Source of the DNA: Angomonas deanei
Taxonomy: Eukaryota > Euglenozoa > Kinetoplastea > Trypanosomatida > Trypanosomatidae
Assembly (NCBI GenBank): GCA_903995115.1
Contig: LR877152.1
Coordinates: forward strand, 124,001 to 188,000
Reading direction: 5' to 3'
DNA length: 64,000 bases
The position numbers were made by a program, and so were the translations under genes. Below are positions 11,839 to 21,705 of this stretch, in pieces (the stretch's first letter is position 1; each line of letters begins with the position of its first letter). The notes below the pieces were generated by a model that saw only the letters and a program-made list of their open reading frames with translations, made no database searches and had not been told where the DNA came from.

Positions 11839-12666
11839 GGGACGGATGGAAATCCACGCTTAGTACCGTTTATTATACTGGCTCGATACAGAGCTTTTTT
11901 TTTTTTTTTTAATAATTATTATTGTTTTAGTGTGTGTGCTTGTGTGTGTTTTTCTTTTTCAAATGTATACTGACTTTCCCCTTTTCTGCGTATGGCGTCC
12001 GTAGGTCATCTTTTTTTTTTTTGTCGTGATGGATGGTAAAAAACAAATCTTTGTAGATGACGCTCCAGCGAAAGCAAAAGCAAGAAATGAGTAGGGATCG
12101 TGTTAAATGGCTTCTTAAAAACAATTTTTTTTATTTATTTATTTTCATTATTCTTACTAACGAAGTTGTCTTAACGACGATAGAATTTGTGTTTCTTCTC
12201 ATTATATGCAATTCCACACCCGTCTGTTATATAATACCCTGAATAAACACGAATTTTTTTTTTTTTAGTGTGTGTGCGGTTTAGTTGTATATAAACGTAC
12301 AACACGACGTAGGAGGAGAAGTACTACAAAACAGTAATGTATCCATATCCAGTAAAAACGTATCCAATTCGATACCTAAGCACTTTAATTCTGTAAATTC
12401 TTTTTTTTTTTTTATGATTATTATTTTATTTAAAGTTTTTATTTATTTAATATCTTTTTACTGATTATTTCATTTTATCATCATTACTACTAAAACTTTT
12501 TTTTTTTTTTTATACGTATTTGATACAGAGTATGGCGTTCATTTTGAGTTCCATTGTGAGTTTGTGTGTGTATTTAACGGATGGTCACACTCGCCATTTC
12601 TGTTTTCTCTTCCTCTCCCTCGTAGAGTCATTATAGTATCCATCCTATACACAGTCTATATCGCCA
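11839..12666. other. Long intergenic before CFAS
   Basis: 828 bases, AT-rich, with at least five T runs. Short open frames here are low-complexity Phe/Ile/Leu. No gene or RNA recognised. Confidence 0.55.
12601..12625 (+). promoter_or_regulatory. Likely trans-splice acceptor, CFAS gene
   Basis: Nearly pure pyrimidine tract ending in TAG at 12623-12625, about 40 bases before the ATG at 12667. Confidence 0.65.
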
Positions 12667-14205
12667 ATGTCTAACAAAAGCGAGGAGAAGGCCGAACGCT
12701 TCTCGAACAGTGGGAAGGCCGATTATCCAAGCGACCACAACGAAGCCGCCAAGAAGGAGGAGGAGGCGGAGAAGAAGGGATCCGAGGTGGCGTCCAACCA
12801 GGCCGGAGAATTCAAGGTGCCGTGCTTCGGCGGCGTGAAGGGGAACGGAAGTGACTTTGAAATGTCAGAGGAGGAATACACCAAGCTCCAGAAGCAGGAA
12901 GAGAAGTACCGCGAAATCGGCCAGAAGATTCTCGGACTAGCTGACATCAACATCAATGGAACACGGCCGTGGGATATGAAAATTAACAACCCCCTTATCT
13001 ACCGCCGTGTCATCCAGAAAGGCACCCTTGGCCTCGGCGAGGGCTTTATGGAAGGCTGGTGGGACAGTAACGACTTTTTCGCCCTAGATCAGTTTTTCTC
13101 CCAAGCGCTCACCGGCGGCATTGAGTACTATTTCCCCAACAACGCCAAGGACACCATGAACATTTTGAAGGCTAAACTGTTCAACCCCCAAACCAAGAGC
13201 AAGAGCAAAAAGGTGGGTCTCCAGCACTACGACATTGGCAACACCTTTTTCGAAAACATGCTGGGTAAGTACATGCAGTACAGCTGTGCATACTGGGAGA
13301 AGACGGTGGTGGGCGAGGAGGAGGAGGAAGACGAGAAGGCCTCCAAGGAGGAAGTGGTCACCAAGACGACCCCACCGAAACGCAAGAGCTGCATTCCGGG
13401 GACGAGGATTGTGCAGGTGAAGACACTGGAGGAGGCCCAAATGATCAAACTCAAGATGATAGGCGACAAGTTAAATCTCACCCCTCGCAATGGGAACGAC
13501 CAGGACGACGCCGAACATCCGCTGTTAGAGGTGCTAGACGTGGGCTGTGGGTGGGGCGGACTGGCGCTCTTCCTGGCGGAGCACTACTACGTCAAGGTCA
13601 CCGGCATCACCATATCCGAGGAGCAGAAAAAGATGGCACAGGAGCGGACCCAGCACAATGGAAATATTACCATCCTCAACCAAGACTACCGCGACATGAA
13701 GTTTGAGCGAAAGTTCAACCGAATCGTCTCGGTGGGAATGTTCGAGCATGTGGGCCCAAAGAACTACAAGACGTACTTTAAGCACATCCACCGTCTCATT
13801 GACGAAACCGACGAAGAGGCGGTGTTCCTCCTTCATACAATTGGTAGTAAAACGACAATGGACTCCGCTGACCAGTGGTACCTCAAGTACATCTTCCCCG
13901 GAGGATGCCTGCCGAGTATATCGAACTTTGGAAAGAGCATTGAGGGCCTTTTTGTCGTGGAAGACTTGCACAATTTTGGCTACTTCTACGGCAAAACCCT
14001 CCTCGCGTGGCGAGAGAACTTCCTCAACTACTGGATGACCAACCCCCCTGAACGCCAGCGCGAGGACGGCAGTATGTTTTTCCGCACTTTTTACTATTTC
14101 CTCAGCAGTAGTGCTGGCGCTTTCCTCTGCCGCGACTTGCAGCTGTGGCAAACGGTGTTGTCTGTGAAGGGTCTAAAGGGCTATCCGCATAGTGTACGCC
14201 CGTAA
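12667..14205 (+). CDS. CFAS: Cyclopropane-fatty-acyl-phospholipid synthase
   Basis: The 512-residue protein transfers a methylene group from S-adenosylmethionine across cis double bonds of membrane phospholipid acyl chains. The match to bacterial Cfa is strong: M-Q-Y-S-C-A-Y-W with the active-site Cys at residue 207, the SAM site V-L-D-V-G-C-G-W-G-G (289-298), M-F-E-H-V-G-P-K-N-Y with the catalytic Glu, L-L-H-T-I-G-S, and A-G-A-F-x-x-R-D-x-Q-L-W-Q near the end. Two parts are not in the bacterial enzyme of about 380 residues: a 60-residue charged N-terminal extension and an insert at about 214-275 rich in Glu and Lys, placed between the Cys motif and the Rossmann core. CFAS genes are known in Leishmania and Crithidia and are regarded as acquired from bacteria. 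Confidence 0.93.
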   Translation: MSNKSEEKAERFSNSGKADYPSDHNEAAKKEEEAEKKGSEVASNQAGEFKVPCFGGVKGNGSDFEMSEEEYTKLQKQEEKYREIGQKILGLADININGTRPWDMKINNPLIYRRVIQKGTLGLGEGFMEGWWDSNDFFALDQFFSQALTGGIEYYFPNNAKDTMNILKAKLFNPQTKSKSKKVGLQHYDIGNTFFENMLGKYMQYSCAYWEKTVVGEEEEEDEKASKEEVVTKTTPPKRKSCIPGTRIVQVKTLEEAQMIKLKMIGDKLNLTPRNGNDQDDAEHPLLEVLDVGCGWGGLALFLAEHYYVKVTGITISEEQKKMAQERTQHNGNITILNQDYRDMKFERKFNRIVSVGMFEHVGPKNYKTYFKHIHRLIDETDEEAVFLLHTIGSKTTMDSADQWYLKYIFPGGCLPSISNFGKSIEGLFVVEDLHNFGYFYGKTLLAWRENFLNYWMTNPPERQREDGSMFFRTFYYFLSSSAGAFLCRDLQLWQTVLSVKGLKGYPHSVRP

Positions 14206-14722
14206 ATACGCGTCAACATCAAACAATAACAGTAACAAAAAGCCAAGAACGCGAATGGGTATACGATTCTGGAAGTTGCTTAATCTGGATGCAGTGTATA
14301 ACAATGTGTTTCATCCATCGTAGAGATAAACTTCTTTTTTTTTTTTTTTCATTGCAAGTTTTTGTTTTCCCATTTTCAGTTCTCGTGGTTCACAGAAAGG
14401 ATATCATTCCTTGTATGGAACAGTAACAAAACCGACAATAATCACCTAATAATAATAAAGAACGACTGTAAACTTAAAACTAACAACCAAAAATATATAA
14501 CGTGTTCACATTTCAGTTGTGAGTGTCCATCTTTTACTAATTAACACATCAAATTTATATATAATAATTATACTACCAATTTTTTTTTTATTTTGTTTTC
14601 CCTGTTTCGGTGCAACGTTACGCCTTGCTTCTCCAGTGACTGTATGGATCTCTTGCATCACGCTGTTTCCTCTCCTCCCTCTTTATGGTCACCCAAGAAC
14701 GTCTTTTACGTCTATCATTGAC
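14206..14722. other. Intergenic before cyclase copy 1
   Basis: T runs at 14334-14349 and 14581-14589. Open sequence in the cyclase frame extends back to 14519 but looks like leader. Confidence 0.55.
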
Positions 14723-16885
14723 ATGAACTCCCCCGGTGGTAAAGCGGACAAGAAGTCCAACCCAACATCAAGGAAAGAATCCGTGGGTCACAACCTTATT
14801 TCACTGGAAACCAGTTTCACCACATCGCCAGACACCCCCAAGTTCTCTGAATCCGCACCTGATGGACAGGTTTTGCGCGGGGGTGTATCTCCCTACAATG
14901 AAGGGGTGGTGCTCACGTTAGCCGTTCCACCCACCCCCGACAAGAGCAACCTGGTCAAGTACGCCGAAAACTTCCGCCAAAGAATACAGGAAACCAGAAA
15001 AAAAAGTGTCCCCTTCGTGAATACGCCTCAAGACGAAACATTCGCTGGGGCCAATAACGAACGCATGAAGTTTTTGGTAAATCTGAAAAGCATGACGGAG
15101 TCGCTTCAAGGGGAACGTCGTGTGTACGAGGCAGAACTGGTTGAAACTCTCGGAAATGGAAGCGCCAGTTCCACCCATTCTGGATTTGCGGAGGACAGCG
15201 CATGTCATTATGCTCGCCTCAACGAACAAGAGCTACTCGTCATGAAGGAGTTTATCGATGAGTCTCAGAAAATGTCGGCCATCATTCGTAAACAGTACAT
15301 CCGCGACAGTGCCTCAGCCGCGTGGTCGCACTTACTCACCAGCCCTAACGGCGGCGAGTTCTGCTCCACTCTGTACGAAAAGTTGTGTCAAAACCTCAGT
15401 TATATCCCAGATTACATCCGTAACCTAAAGGACGAAGAACAGGTGACCAAGCACTACATTAACGTCATTTCAAAGGCCCTCGAGCTCTACGAAAATCCTC
15501 ACGTGATGATTGACGAACTGCCGAAGATTGCTGCTTGGCACCTGGGCTTTGGTGTCTCCTCAGATGCCTTCTTTGTGATGCGCAACATCTTCATGGAGCT
15601 CTTGCCGGAGTACATGGATCCAAAAGTATATGAGCAGTCCAAGAAGGATTGGCTCAAGTTTTGGCGTCTCGTCCTTGACCTGATGGTGTCTGGCACACAG
15701 AGCGAGGAGGGTGAACGCTACCACGCCATGTTCGAGAAGAATAACCAAAAGGTGTTATTGGCTACGTTGAAGACGATAGGAGAGAAGCAAGAGGAAGGGA
15801 AACCGCACGTTATCACTAAAATGCTCCAAAATGCAGCGAAGGACGACCCAAAGTACGAAAAGTTCGTGACTAACTTTACCAAGTTCCGTAACGCCAAGCG
15901 CATGTACGACTCTTTCACCGACATTGCTTCCAAGCAGATGATGATCGAAGAAATACAGTTATACATGAATGAGTTGGGTGCGCGTCACATTACCTACCAA
16001 GTGCCGACGGACATGATTCTGAACATTGTGCCGTACATGCTGGATAGCTACCGTGATTGTCTCGGCAAGGGTTGGAATCCAAATGTGGAGGAAATTATGA
16101 GACGGTTTTGTTCCTACTTGGCGCACGGTTTGACCGAAGGAATGGACAGTGGAAAGAACAAGGGCGAGAACCGACGTGCGCCCGATGGCAGCAGTCCTTT
16201 CTGCATCCTGTTCACCGACGTGGAGTCGAGCACGGACCTGTGGCAGAAGAACCCCACGGTGATGGCGGAGGCAGTCAAGGAGCACCACCGCATCATACGT
16301 ACCATCATTGCACAGAATGAGGCCTACGAGGTCAAGACCGCGGGGGACTCATTCATTATCGCGGCGCGGGACATTCTGGTAGGACTGAAAGTGGCGATTG
16401 CGATTCAGTTGGAGCTGATGCGGCAGGCCCCCATCACCCCAGGCTTTAAGATGCTCGACAATGTGCAGGGCGGTGGTGACGAAGCAGCGTGGAACCCCTC
16501 CACGTTACGTGTGCGGATCGGCATAGAGCACTGCACGTCCGCCACCGCCACGTACGACACGGTGCACAAGCGGTACGACTACTACGGTCCAAGCATCAAC
16601 CAGTGCGCCCGCATTGAGACGGCCGCCGCTGGGGGTCAAATCCTCATGTCCCGGGAGAGTTTCCGTGCGCTGAAAGCCATCAAGGAGTTCCACAACGAAC
16701 CGTGTCCTGCCCTGCTGCGCTCCCTCGACGAGAGTGAAAAGGAAGACGAAAGAGGGTTTGACAAATTCGTTGCCATGCGAGATGTTGGGGAATTAAAGTT
16801 GAAGGGAATCAAGAAGCCGGTGCGTCTGGCCTCCCTTGTGCCTCTGTGCTTGGCAGATCGTGAGTTCAGTGATTTTCTGGTTTGA
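14723..16885 (+). CDS. Soluble adenylyl cyclase with two predicted globin domains (HemAC-like), copy 1
   Basis: The protein has 720 residues, counted from the ATG at 14723; the open frame extends upstream but lacks a better start. There is no membrane span. Residues about 170-330 fit a globin, with candidate proximal His273 in A-A-W-H-L-G-F-G. Residues about 370-480 fit a second, with candidate His422 in L-G-A-R-H-I-T-Y-Q. The C-terminal class III cyclase domain has both metal-binding Asp (D499 in F-T-D-V-E-S-S-T, D542 in A-G-D-S-F), the adenine-selecting Lys538 and Asp619, and the transition-state Asn626 and Arg630. The layout matches the globin-coupled heme oxygen-sensor cyclase HemAC described in Leishmania. 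I infer heme-dependent gas sensing feeding cAMP. It is a tandem paralogue of the next gene. Confidence 0.85.
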   Translation: MNSPGGKADKKSNPTSRKESVGHNLISLETSFTTSPDTPKFSESAPDGQVLRGGVSPYNEGVVLTLAVPPTPDKSNLVKYAENFRQRIQETRKKSVPFVNTPQDETFAGANNERMKFLVNLKSMTESLQGERRVYEAELVETLGNGSASSTHSGFAEDSACHYARLNEQELLVMKEFIDESQKMSAIIRKQYIRDSASAAWSHLLTSPNGGEFCSTLYEKLCQNLSYIPDYIRNLKDEEQVTKHYINVISKALELYENPHVMIDELPKIAAWHLGFGVSSDAFFVMRNIFMELLPEYMDPKVYEQSKKDWLKFWRLVLDLMVSGTQSEEGERYHAMFEKNNQKVLLATLKTIGEKQEEGKPHVITKMLQNAAKDDPKYEKFVTNFTKFRNAKRMYDSFTDIASKQMMIEEIQLYMNELGARHITYQVPTDMILNIVPYMLDSYRDCLGKGWNPNVEEIMRRFCSYLAHGLTEGMDSGKNKGENRRAPDGSSPFCILFTDVESSTDLWQKNPTVMAEAVKEHHRIIRTIIAQNEAYEVKTAGDSFIIAARDILVGLKVAIAIQLELMRQAPITPGFKMLDNVQGGGDEAAWNPSTLRVRIGIEHCTSATATYDTVHKRYDYYGPSINQCARIETAAAGGQILMSRESFRALKAIKEFHNEPCPALLRSLDESEKEDERGFDKFVAMRDVGELKLKGIKKPVRLASLVPLCLADREFSDFLV
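15557..16749 (+). repeat. Cyclase paralogue homology block, copy 1
   Basis: This stretch aligns without gaps to the bases 2748 positions downstream. Two sub-blocks are near-identical (about 15711-16049 with two differences noticed, 16133-16749 with one). A short stretch between them (16050-16132) is strongly diverged. Confidence 0.85.
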
Positions 16886-17464
16886 TCACCAGTGTAGAAG
16901 GGTGGTTGGTGGAGTAGTGATACGACACCCCACCCACAGTTATTTATCATTTTTTTTTTTGTGTGTTATTTTTTTTTTTTTTTTTTTTTGTTGAGGATCG
17001 CTCCCTAAAAAATGTCAACGTGAATTGGTTTCATGGACTAATCGCGTTAAATCATTTATTCCACTTTGGAAAAAGTTTTTTCCGTTTTATGTATAGTTAT
17101 TATTCCCGTCTTTGCTTGCAATATGGGTGTACAAGAGCAAGGATATAATCCAACACCCCAACGATTAAAGTAACTAAAAAAAAAAAAATCAGTTTTAAAT
17201 CCAAAAAAAAAAAAAAGAAATATACCCATAATTGCGTAATGTTTTTTTTTTTTTTTCCACTATATTCCAGATTATTTCCCCTAGACACTTTGGTGTCTTT
17301 ATTCCGTTTTTGGCGTGTTTCCCCTATTTGAACGATGTGTTTTGTATAATGCATAAGATATACTTCTTCTCTTCTATGCGTTTTGCTCTTTGTAGTGTAT
17401 TACAATATTCGCATATTTTTTTTATTATAATTATATTTTGTGTGTGTGTCTGTGTGTGTTTTCA
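16886..17464. other. Intergenic between cyclase copies
   Basis: T runs, a pair of A runs (17176-17188, 17201-17215) and a TG-rich stretch (17440-17460) just before the start of copy 2. No gene seen. Confidence 0.55.
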
Positions 17465-19642
17465 ATGGAGTCCCCTTCCCAGCGGCCATTGGAGCAAAGC
17501 TTCCACACCTCCATAAGTTGTGCCTTGGGCCAATCCAATATTCTCTCCTTGGACGATAGTTCCAGCGACCTCAGTGATGCTAGCTCACTAGAGTGTAGGT
17601 TGAAAGGAGGCCAGCAGCTTTTGCTTGATGGAGTTTCTCCCTATAACGAAGGGGTGATCCTCACGTTAGCCATTCCACCCACCCCCGACAAGGCAAACCT
17701 GACCAAATACGCGGAGACATTTCGCCAAAGAATTCAAGAAACTAGAAAAAAGAGTGTCATGTTTGTCAACACGCCGGAGAATGAGGCAATTAACGCTGCC
17801 AGCGACGAACGCATGAAGTTTTTAGTAAATCTAAAAAGCATGACAGAGTCGCTTCAAGGGGAACGTCGTGTGTACGAGGAGGAAATGGCTGGAAGTATGG
17901 CCAACGGCAGCACCATGTCCACACACTCCGGCTTCTCACAGAACAGTGCGTGTCATTACGCCCGCCTCAATGAGGAAGAACTCAATACGATCAAAGAATT
18001 TATTGACGAAGCTCAAAAAATGTCGGCCATCATTCGCAAACAGTACTTTCGAGACAGCGCTTCCGCTGCGTGGTCGCACTTACTCACGAGCCCCAATGGT
18101 GGAGAGTTCTGTTCTACCCTGTATGAAAAGCTGTGCCAAAACCTCACTTACATTCCCGATTACATTCGTAACCTCAAGGACGAAGAACGGGTGATTGACC
18201 ACTATATCAATGTGATCACTAAAACCCTCGAGTTGTACGAGAATCCTCACGTGATGATTGATGAACTCCCTAAAATCGCCGCGCGACATCGTGGTTTCGG
18301 CGTCTCCTCGGATGCCTTCTTTGTGATGCGCAACATCTTCATGGAGCTCTTGCCGGAGTACATGGATCCAAAAGTGTATGAGCAGTCCAAGAAGGATTGG
18401 CTCAAGTTTTGGCGTCTTGTTCTTGATTTAATGGTGTCGGGTTCTAACAGTGAAGAGGGTGAACGCTACCACGCCATGTTCGAGAAGAATAACCAAAAGG
18501 TGTTATTGGCTACGTTGAAGACGATAGGAGAGAAGCAAGAGGAAGGGAAACCGCACGTTATCACTAAAATGCTCCAAAATGCAGCGAAGGACGACCCAAA
18601 GTACGAAAAGTTCGTGACTAACTTTACCAAGTTCCGTAACGCCAAGCGCATGTACGACTCTTTCACCGACATTGCTTCCAAGCAGATGATGATCGAAGAA
18701 ATGCAGTTATACATGAATGAGTTGGGTGCGCGTCACATCACCTACCAAGTGCCGACGGACATGATTCTGAACATTGTGCCGTACATGCTGGATAGCTGTC
18801 GCGAGTGTCTTGGTGAGCAATGGACCCCAAGTGTGGATGTCATCATGAAGCGCTTCTACTCGTATTTAGCACACGGACTGACCGAAGGAATGGACAGTGG
18901 AAAGAACAAGGGCGAGAACCGACGTGCGCCCGATGGCAGCAGTCCTTTCTGCATCCTGTTCACCGACGTGGAGTCGAGCACGGACCTGTGGCAGAAGAAC
19001 CCCACGGTGATGGCGGAGGCAGTCAAGGAGCACCACCGCATCATACGTACCATCATTGCACAGAATGAGGCCTACGAGGTCAAGACCGCGGGGGACTCAT
19101 TCATTATCGCGGCGCGGGACATTCTGGTAGGACTGAAAGTGGCGATTGCGATTCAGCTGGAGCTGATGCGGCAGGCCCCCATCACCCCAGGCTTTAAGAT
19201 GCTCGACAATGTGCAGGGCGGTGGTGACGAAGCAGCGTGGAACCCCTCCACGTTACGTGTGCGGATCGGCATAGAGCACTGCACGTCCGCCACCGCCACG
19301 TACGACACGGTGCACAAGCGGTACGACTACTACGGTCCAAGCATCAACCAGTGCGCCCGCATTGAGACGGCCGCCGCTGGGGGTCAAATCCTCATGTCCC
19401 GGGAGAGTTTCCGTGCGCTGAAAGCCATCAAGGAGTTCCACAACGAACCGTGTCCTGCCCTGCTGCGCTCCCTCGACGAGAGTGAAAAGGAAGACGAAAG
19501 GGGACTAGATGAGTTTGTCGCGATGCGAGACGTCGGAAAGTTAAAGTTAAAGGGAATCAAGAAGCCAGTGCGCCTGGCCTCCCTTGTGCCTCTGTGCCTG
19601 GCCGGCCGTGAGTTTAAAATATTTGACGAAGTGGACGTCTAA
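17465..19642 (+). CDS. Soluble adenylyl cyclase with two predicted globin domains (HemAC-like), copy 2
   Basis: The 725-residue protein starts at the ATG at 17465 and has the same architecture and the same cyclase catalytic residues as its upstream neighbour. The first 60 residues are unrelated to copy 1. Globin A is similar but reads A-A-R-H-R-G-F-G around the candidate proximal His, where copy 1 has A-A-W-H-L-G. Globin B keeps L-G-A-R-H-I-T-Y-Q. The cyclase domain is almost base-for-base the same as copy 1. Different N-termini and heme-pocket neighbours with one shared output domain suggest different localisation or ligand response. Both copies should be soluble, unlike the receptor-type adenylyl cyclases common in trypanosomatids. 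Confidence 0.85.
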   Translation: MESPSQRPLEQSFHTSISCALGQSNILSLDDSSSDLSDASSLECRLKGGQQLLLDGVSPYNEGVILTLAIPPTPDKANLTKYAETFRQRIQETRKKSVMFVNTPENEAINAASDERMKFLVNLKSMTESLQGERRVYEEEMAGSMANGSTMSTHSGFSQNSACHYARLNEEELNTIKEFIDEAQKMSAIIRKQYFRDSASAAWSHLLTSPNGGEFCSTLYEKLCQNLTYIPDYIRNLKDEERVIDHYINVITKTLELYENPHVMIDELPKIAARHRGFGVSSDAFFVMRNIFMELLPEYMDPKVYEQSKKDWLKFWRLVLDLMVSGSNSEEGERYHAMFEKNNQKVLLATLKTIGEKQEEGKPHVITKMLQNAAKDDPKYEKFVTNFTKFRNAKRMYDSFTDIASKQMMIEEMQLYMNELGARHITYQVPTDMILNIVPYMLDSCRECLGEQWTPSVDVIMKRFYSYLAHGLTEGMDSGKNKGENRRAPDGSSPFCILFTDVESSTDLWQKNPTVMAEAVKEHHRIIRTIIAQNEAYEVKTAGDSFIIAARDILVGLKVAIAIQLELMRQAPITPGFKMLDNVQGGGDEAAWNPSTLRVRIGIEHCTSATATYDTVHKRYDYYGPSINQCARIETAAAGGQILMSRESFRALKAIKEFHNEPCPALLRSLDESEKEDERGLDEFVAMRDVGKLKLKGIKKPVRLASLVPLCLAGREFKIFDEVDV
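18305..19497 (+). repeat. Cyclase paralogue homology block, copy 2
   Basis: Partner of the block at 15557-16749 in the upstream cyclase gene. The mosaic of near-identity and divergence fits repeated gene conversion between tandem copies. Confidence 0.85.
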
Positions 19643-20599
19643 GTGTTCAAGATAAAGCAGTCATTGGTACAGGAGCTGCACTAGCTGTGGTGCGGTTTGC
19701 GCACTTTTACTAGTATTTCTATTTCAGATGGCGTTTGGTCTCGCGTCATGAGCAGTTTTTTTTTATTATTCCTTCCTCCCCTCCCCACAAAATAAACCAT
19801 CAAAATATAGATTTTTTTTTGTATGCGTGTGAATTGACGAAGAGTGACGACGAAGAATTTCGTGGAATCTTACAGAAGACCGTCTACTGTATATAATTGT
19901 CACGTCTTTTTTTTTTTTTTTAGGGATACTACTACTACTACCTTTTTGTATAGAACGGACGCACGATCCTGTTTTCCCCATTATTTCCGAACGACAGAAA
20001 AATAACTGTGATACACTTAGGCTAGTCCACTCTTGTTTTTTCTATTTGTTTACATTTTCGGAATGGACACAGAACTTACCCTATCACATTTTTTTTTTTT
20101 TTCATATTTTTGCTGTTGATGACCTTTTTTTTTTTTTCCCCTTTAGAACTCGTGTCATTTTACAATTTTAATTTGTTTTGTGTTTTTCCTGTAATTTATT
20201 TTTCGTTATGGTTTGTCTTTTTGTGGTGCTGTTTATCTATATTATTGTTCATTTCATTACTTCTTCCCGGCTTGTTATCCCACACCGGAAGCATCACTGC
20301 CGCGTGAAGAGGCTTTCCCATTTTTTATGAAACACAAGAATAATAATGTCATATGTATATTCGTTGATAACGTGTGTAGTAACAGTGGATGTAAAAAAAA
20401 AAAACTTAAGAAATCTACTGATAGGCTGCCTTTCAACTGGAGGAGCGGAAGACACCGCTTGTGTGCGCCCACCGGTCGGCCAGGTGGAGTAGTACGTAAC
20501 ACTGTATTGGATTATTTTTTTCCCTTCCCCTCTTTTTTTTTTTTTTATCTCTTCAAGTTATACATTCTTTTCTAAACCAGTCTAATCAAAACACTTCCA
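19643..20599. other. Long intergenic before eIF2 beta
   Basis: 957 bases with several T runs. A 120-codon open frame (20213-20575) begins with TTG, is Phe/Tyr-rich and is not convincing. No gene called. Confidence 0.55.
20515..20580 (+). promoter_or_regulatory. Likely trans-splice acceptor, eIF2 beta gene
   Basis: Long T/C tract, then CAG ending at 20580, 19 bases before the ATG. Confidence 0.65.
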
Positions 20600-21433
20600 A
20601 TGAGCAGAAGACGCGGTAATAAGGAGGAGGAGGACGACGACGTCCCTCAGGTTGCCGTGGTCAGTGACCCCACCGCCGTGCAGACCGTTCAGGCCGCCAA
20701 CTACACGGAAGGCGCGGTCCCTCTCCCAGAGGAAGCGGCCGCCGCTCCCACCAGCTCCTCTTACAATTTGGAGGCTGCTGAAAAGGTCTTTTCGATGGAT
20801 TTTGACAACCTTAAATATGAGGACCTGTGCAAGATTTTAGCCGGCTGCACAAAGGCGCAGATGGACGAGGTGATGTCCCGCCGGGAACAGGAGATGCAGG
20901 CGAAGATCCACGAAGAGAAGGCGGCCCGCCGTGAGGCCTTCTACGACAACGCCGATGGGTACTTCTACTCTCAAATGCTCACCGACATTTATGAAAACCT
21001 CCAGAAGCGAACCACCGCTGGTGGGCAGCGTAACAAAATTATTACCCCCATCCTCGAAAAGGTGGGGAAGAAGAAGACGATTATCACCAACTTTGGTAAA
21101 ATCTGCGAGAACTTCAATAGGTCGGTGGAGGACGTCAAGTCCTTTATAGAGAGTGAGGTGTCCACCACCAGTAACTTGAACGGTGAGAACGCGTTGCTGC
21201 TCAAGTACGAAACGCGTAAGTCCACCGACTTTGATGCGGTGATTATTAAGTACCTTGACAAGTGGGTGAAGTGCAACGCGTGCAAGAGTACCAACACGGT
21301 GCTGCATAAGGAAGATAGACGATTTGAAATTGTGTGCAATGTCTGCCAGGCGACGCGGACGGTGACGAAGGAAGGAAAGGGTACGGCGGCCAACATTGAG
21401 AAGCGTTCGAAGAGAAACCACACGACGCTATAG
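20600..21433 (+). CDS. eIF2beta: Translation initiation factor eIF2 beta subunit
   Basis: This is a subunit of the eIF2 GTPase that delivers initiator Met-tRNA to the 40S ribosome. The 277-residue protein carries the eIF2B/eIF5 fold from about residue 120 (K-K-K-T-I-I-T-N-F-G-K-I-C), then a C4 zinc ribbon with C225-x2-C228 and C246-x2-C249 in the expected place. The N-terminal region is acidic and short. Human eIF2 beta (333 residues) has three lysine blocks there that bind eIF5 and eIF2B epsilon; here only a few scattered basic residues are seen. The start follows a long poly-T tract and an AG at 20579-20580. Confidence 0.92.
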   Translation: MSRRRGNKEEEDDDVPQVAVVSDPTAVQTVQAANYTEGAVPLPEEAAAAPTSSSYNLEAAEKVFSMDFDNLKYEDLCKILAGCTKAQMDEVMSRREQEMQAKIHEEKAARREAFYDNADGYFYSQMLTDIYENLQKRTTAGGQRNKIITPILEKVGKKKTIITNFGKICENFNRSVEDVKSFIESEVSTTSNLNGENALLLKYETRKSTDFDAVIIKYLDKWVKCNACKSTNTVLHKEDRRFEIVCNVCQATRTVTKEGKGTAANIEKRSKRNHTTL

Positions 21434-21705
21434 GTAGGTTAAAATGGCTTTTTCCCTCTGTGATTCTCACTCACTTTGTTTTAAAAAATAAACCTTGTTA
21501 ATAGTGAACCTAATATTAAAGTAATTAATTCTATGTTTTTCTTTGAAAGTGATTGATGTTTCCAATCGCAATATACAATGGACATTTTGTATTCAAAGTC
21601 GTTGTCAATTACACAAAAAGCAGAAATCTTTTATTGTGTTTTTCTCTAACCTTTTTTCTCTCTCCGTTTCACACATAGTCACCAAAGGCCTACTTCACCG
21701 ATAGA

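Noticed and set aside
13534-14151. 205-codon minus-strand open frame inside CFAS
   Set aside because: Shadow of a strongly conserved enzyme on the opposite strand.
20213-20575. 120-codon plus-strand open frame
   Set aside because: TTG start, aromatic low-complexity ends made by T runs, no conserved pattern; probably leader and 3' untranslated DNA.
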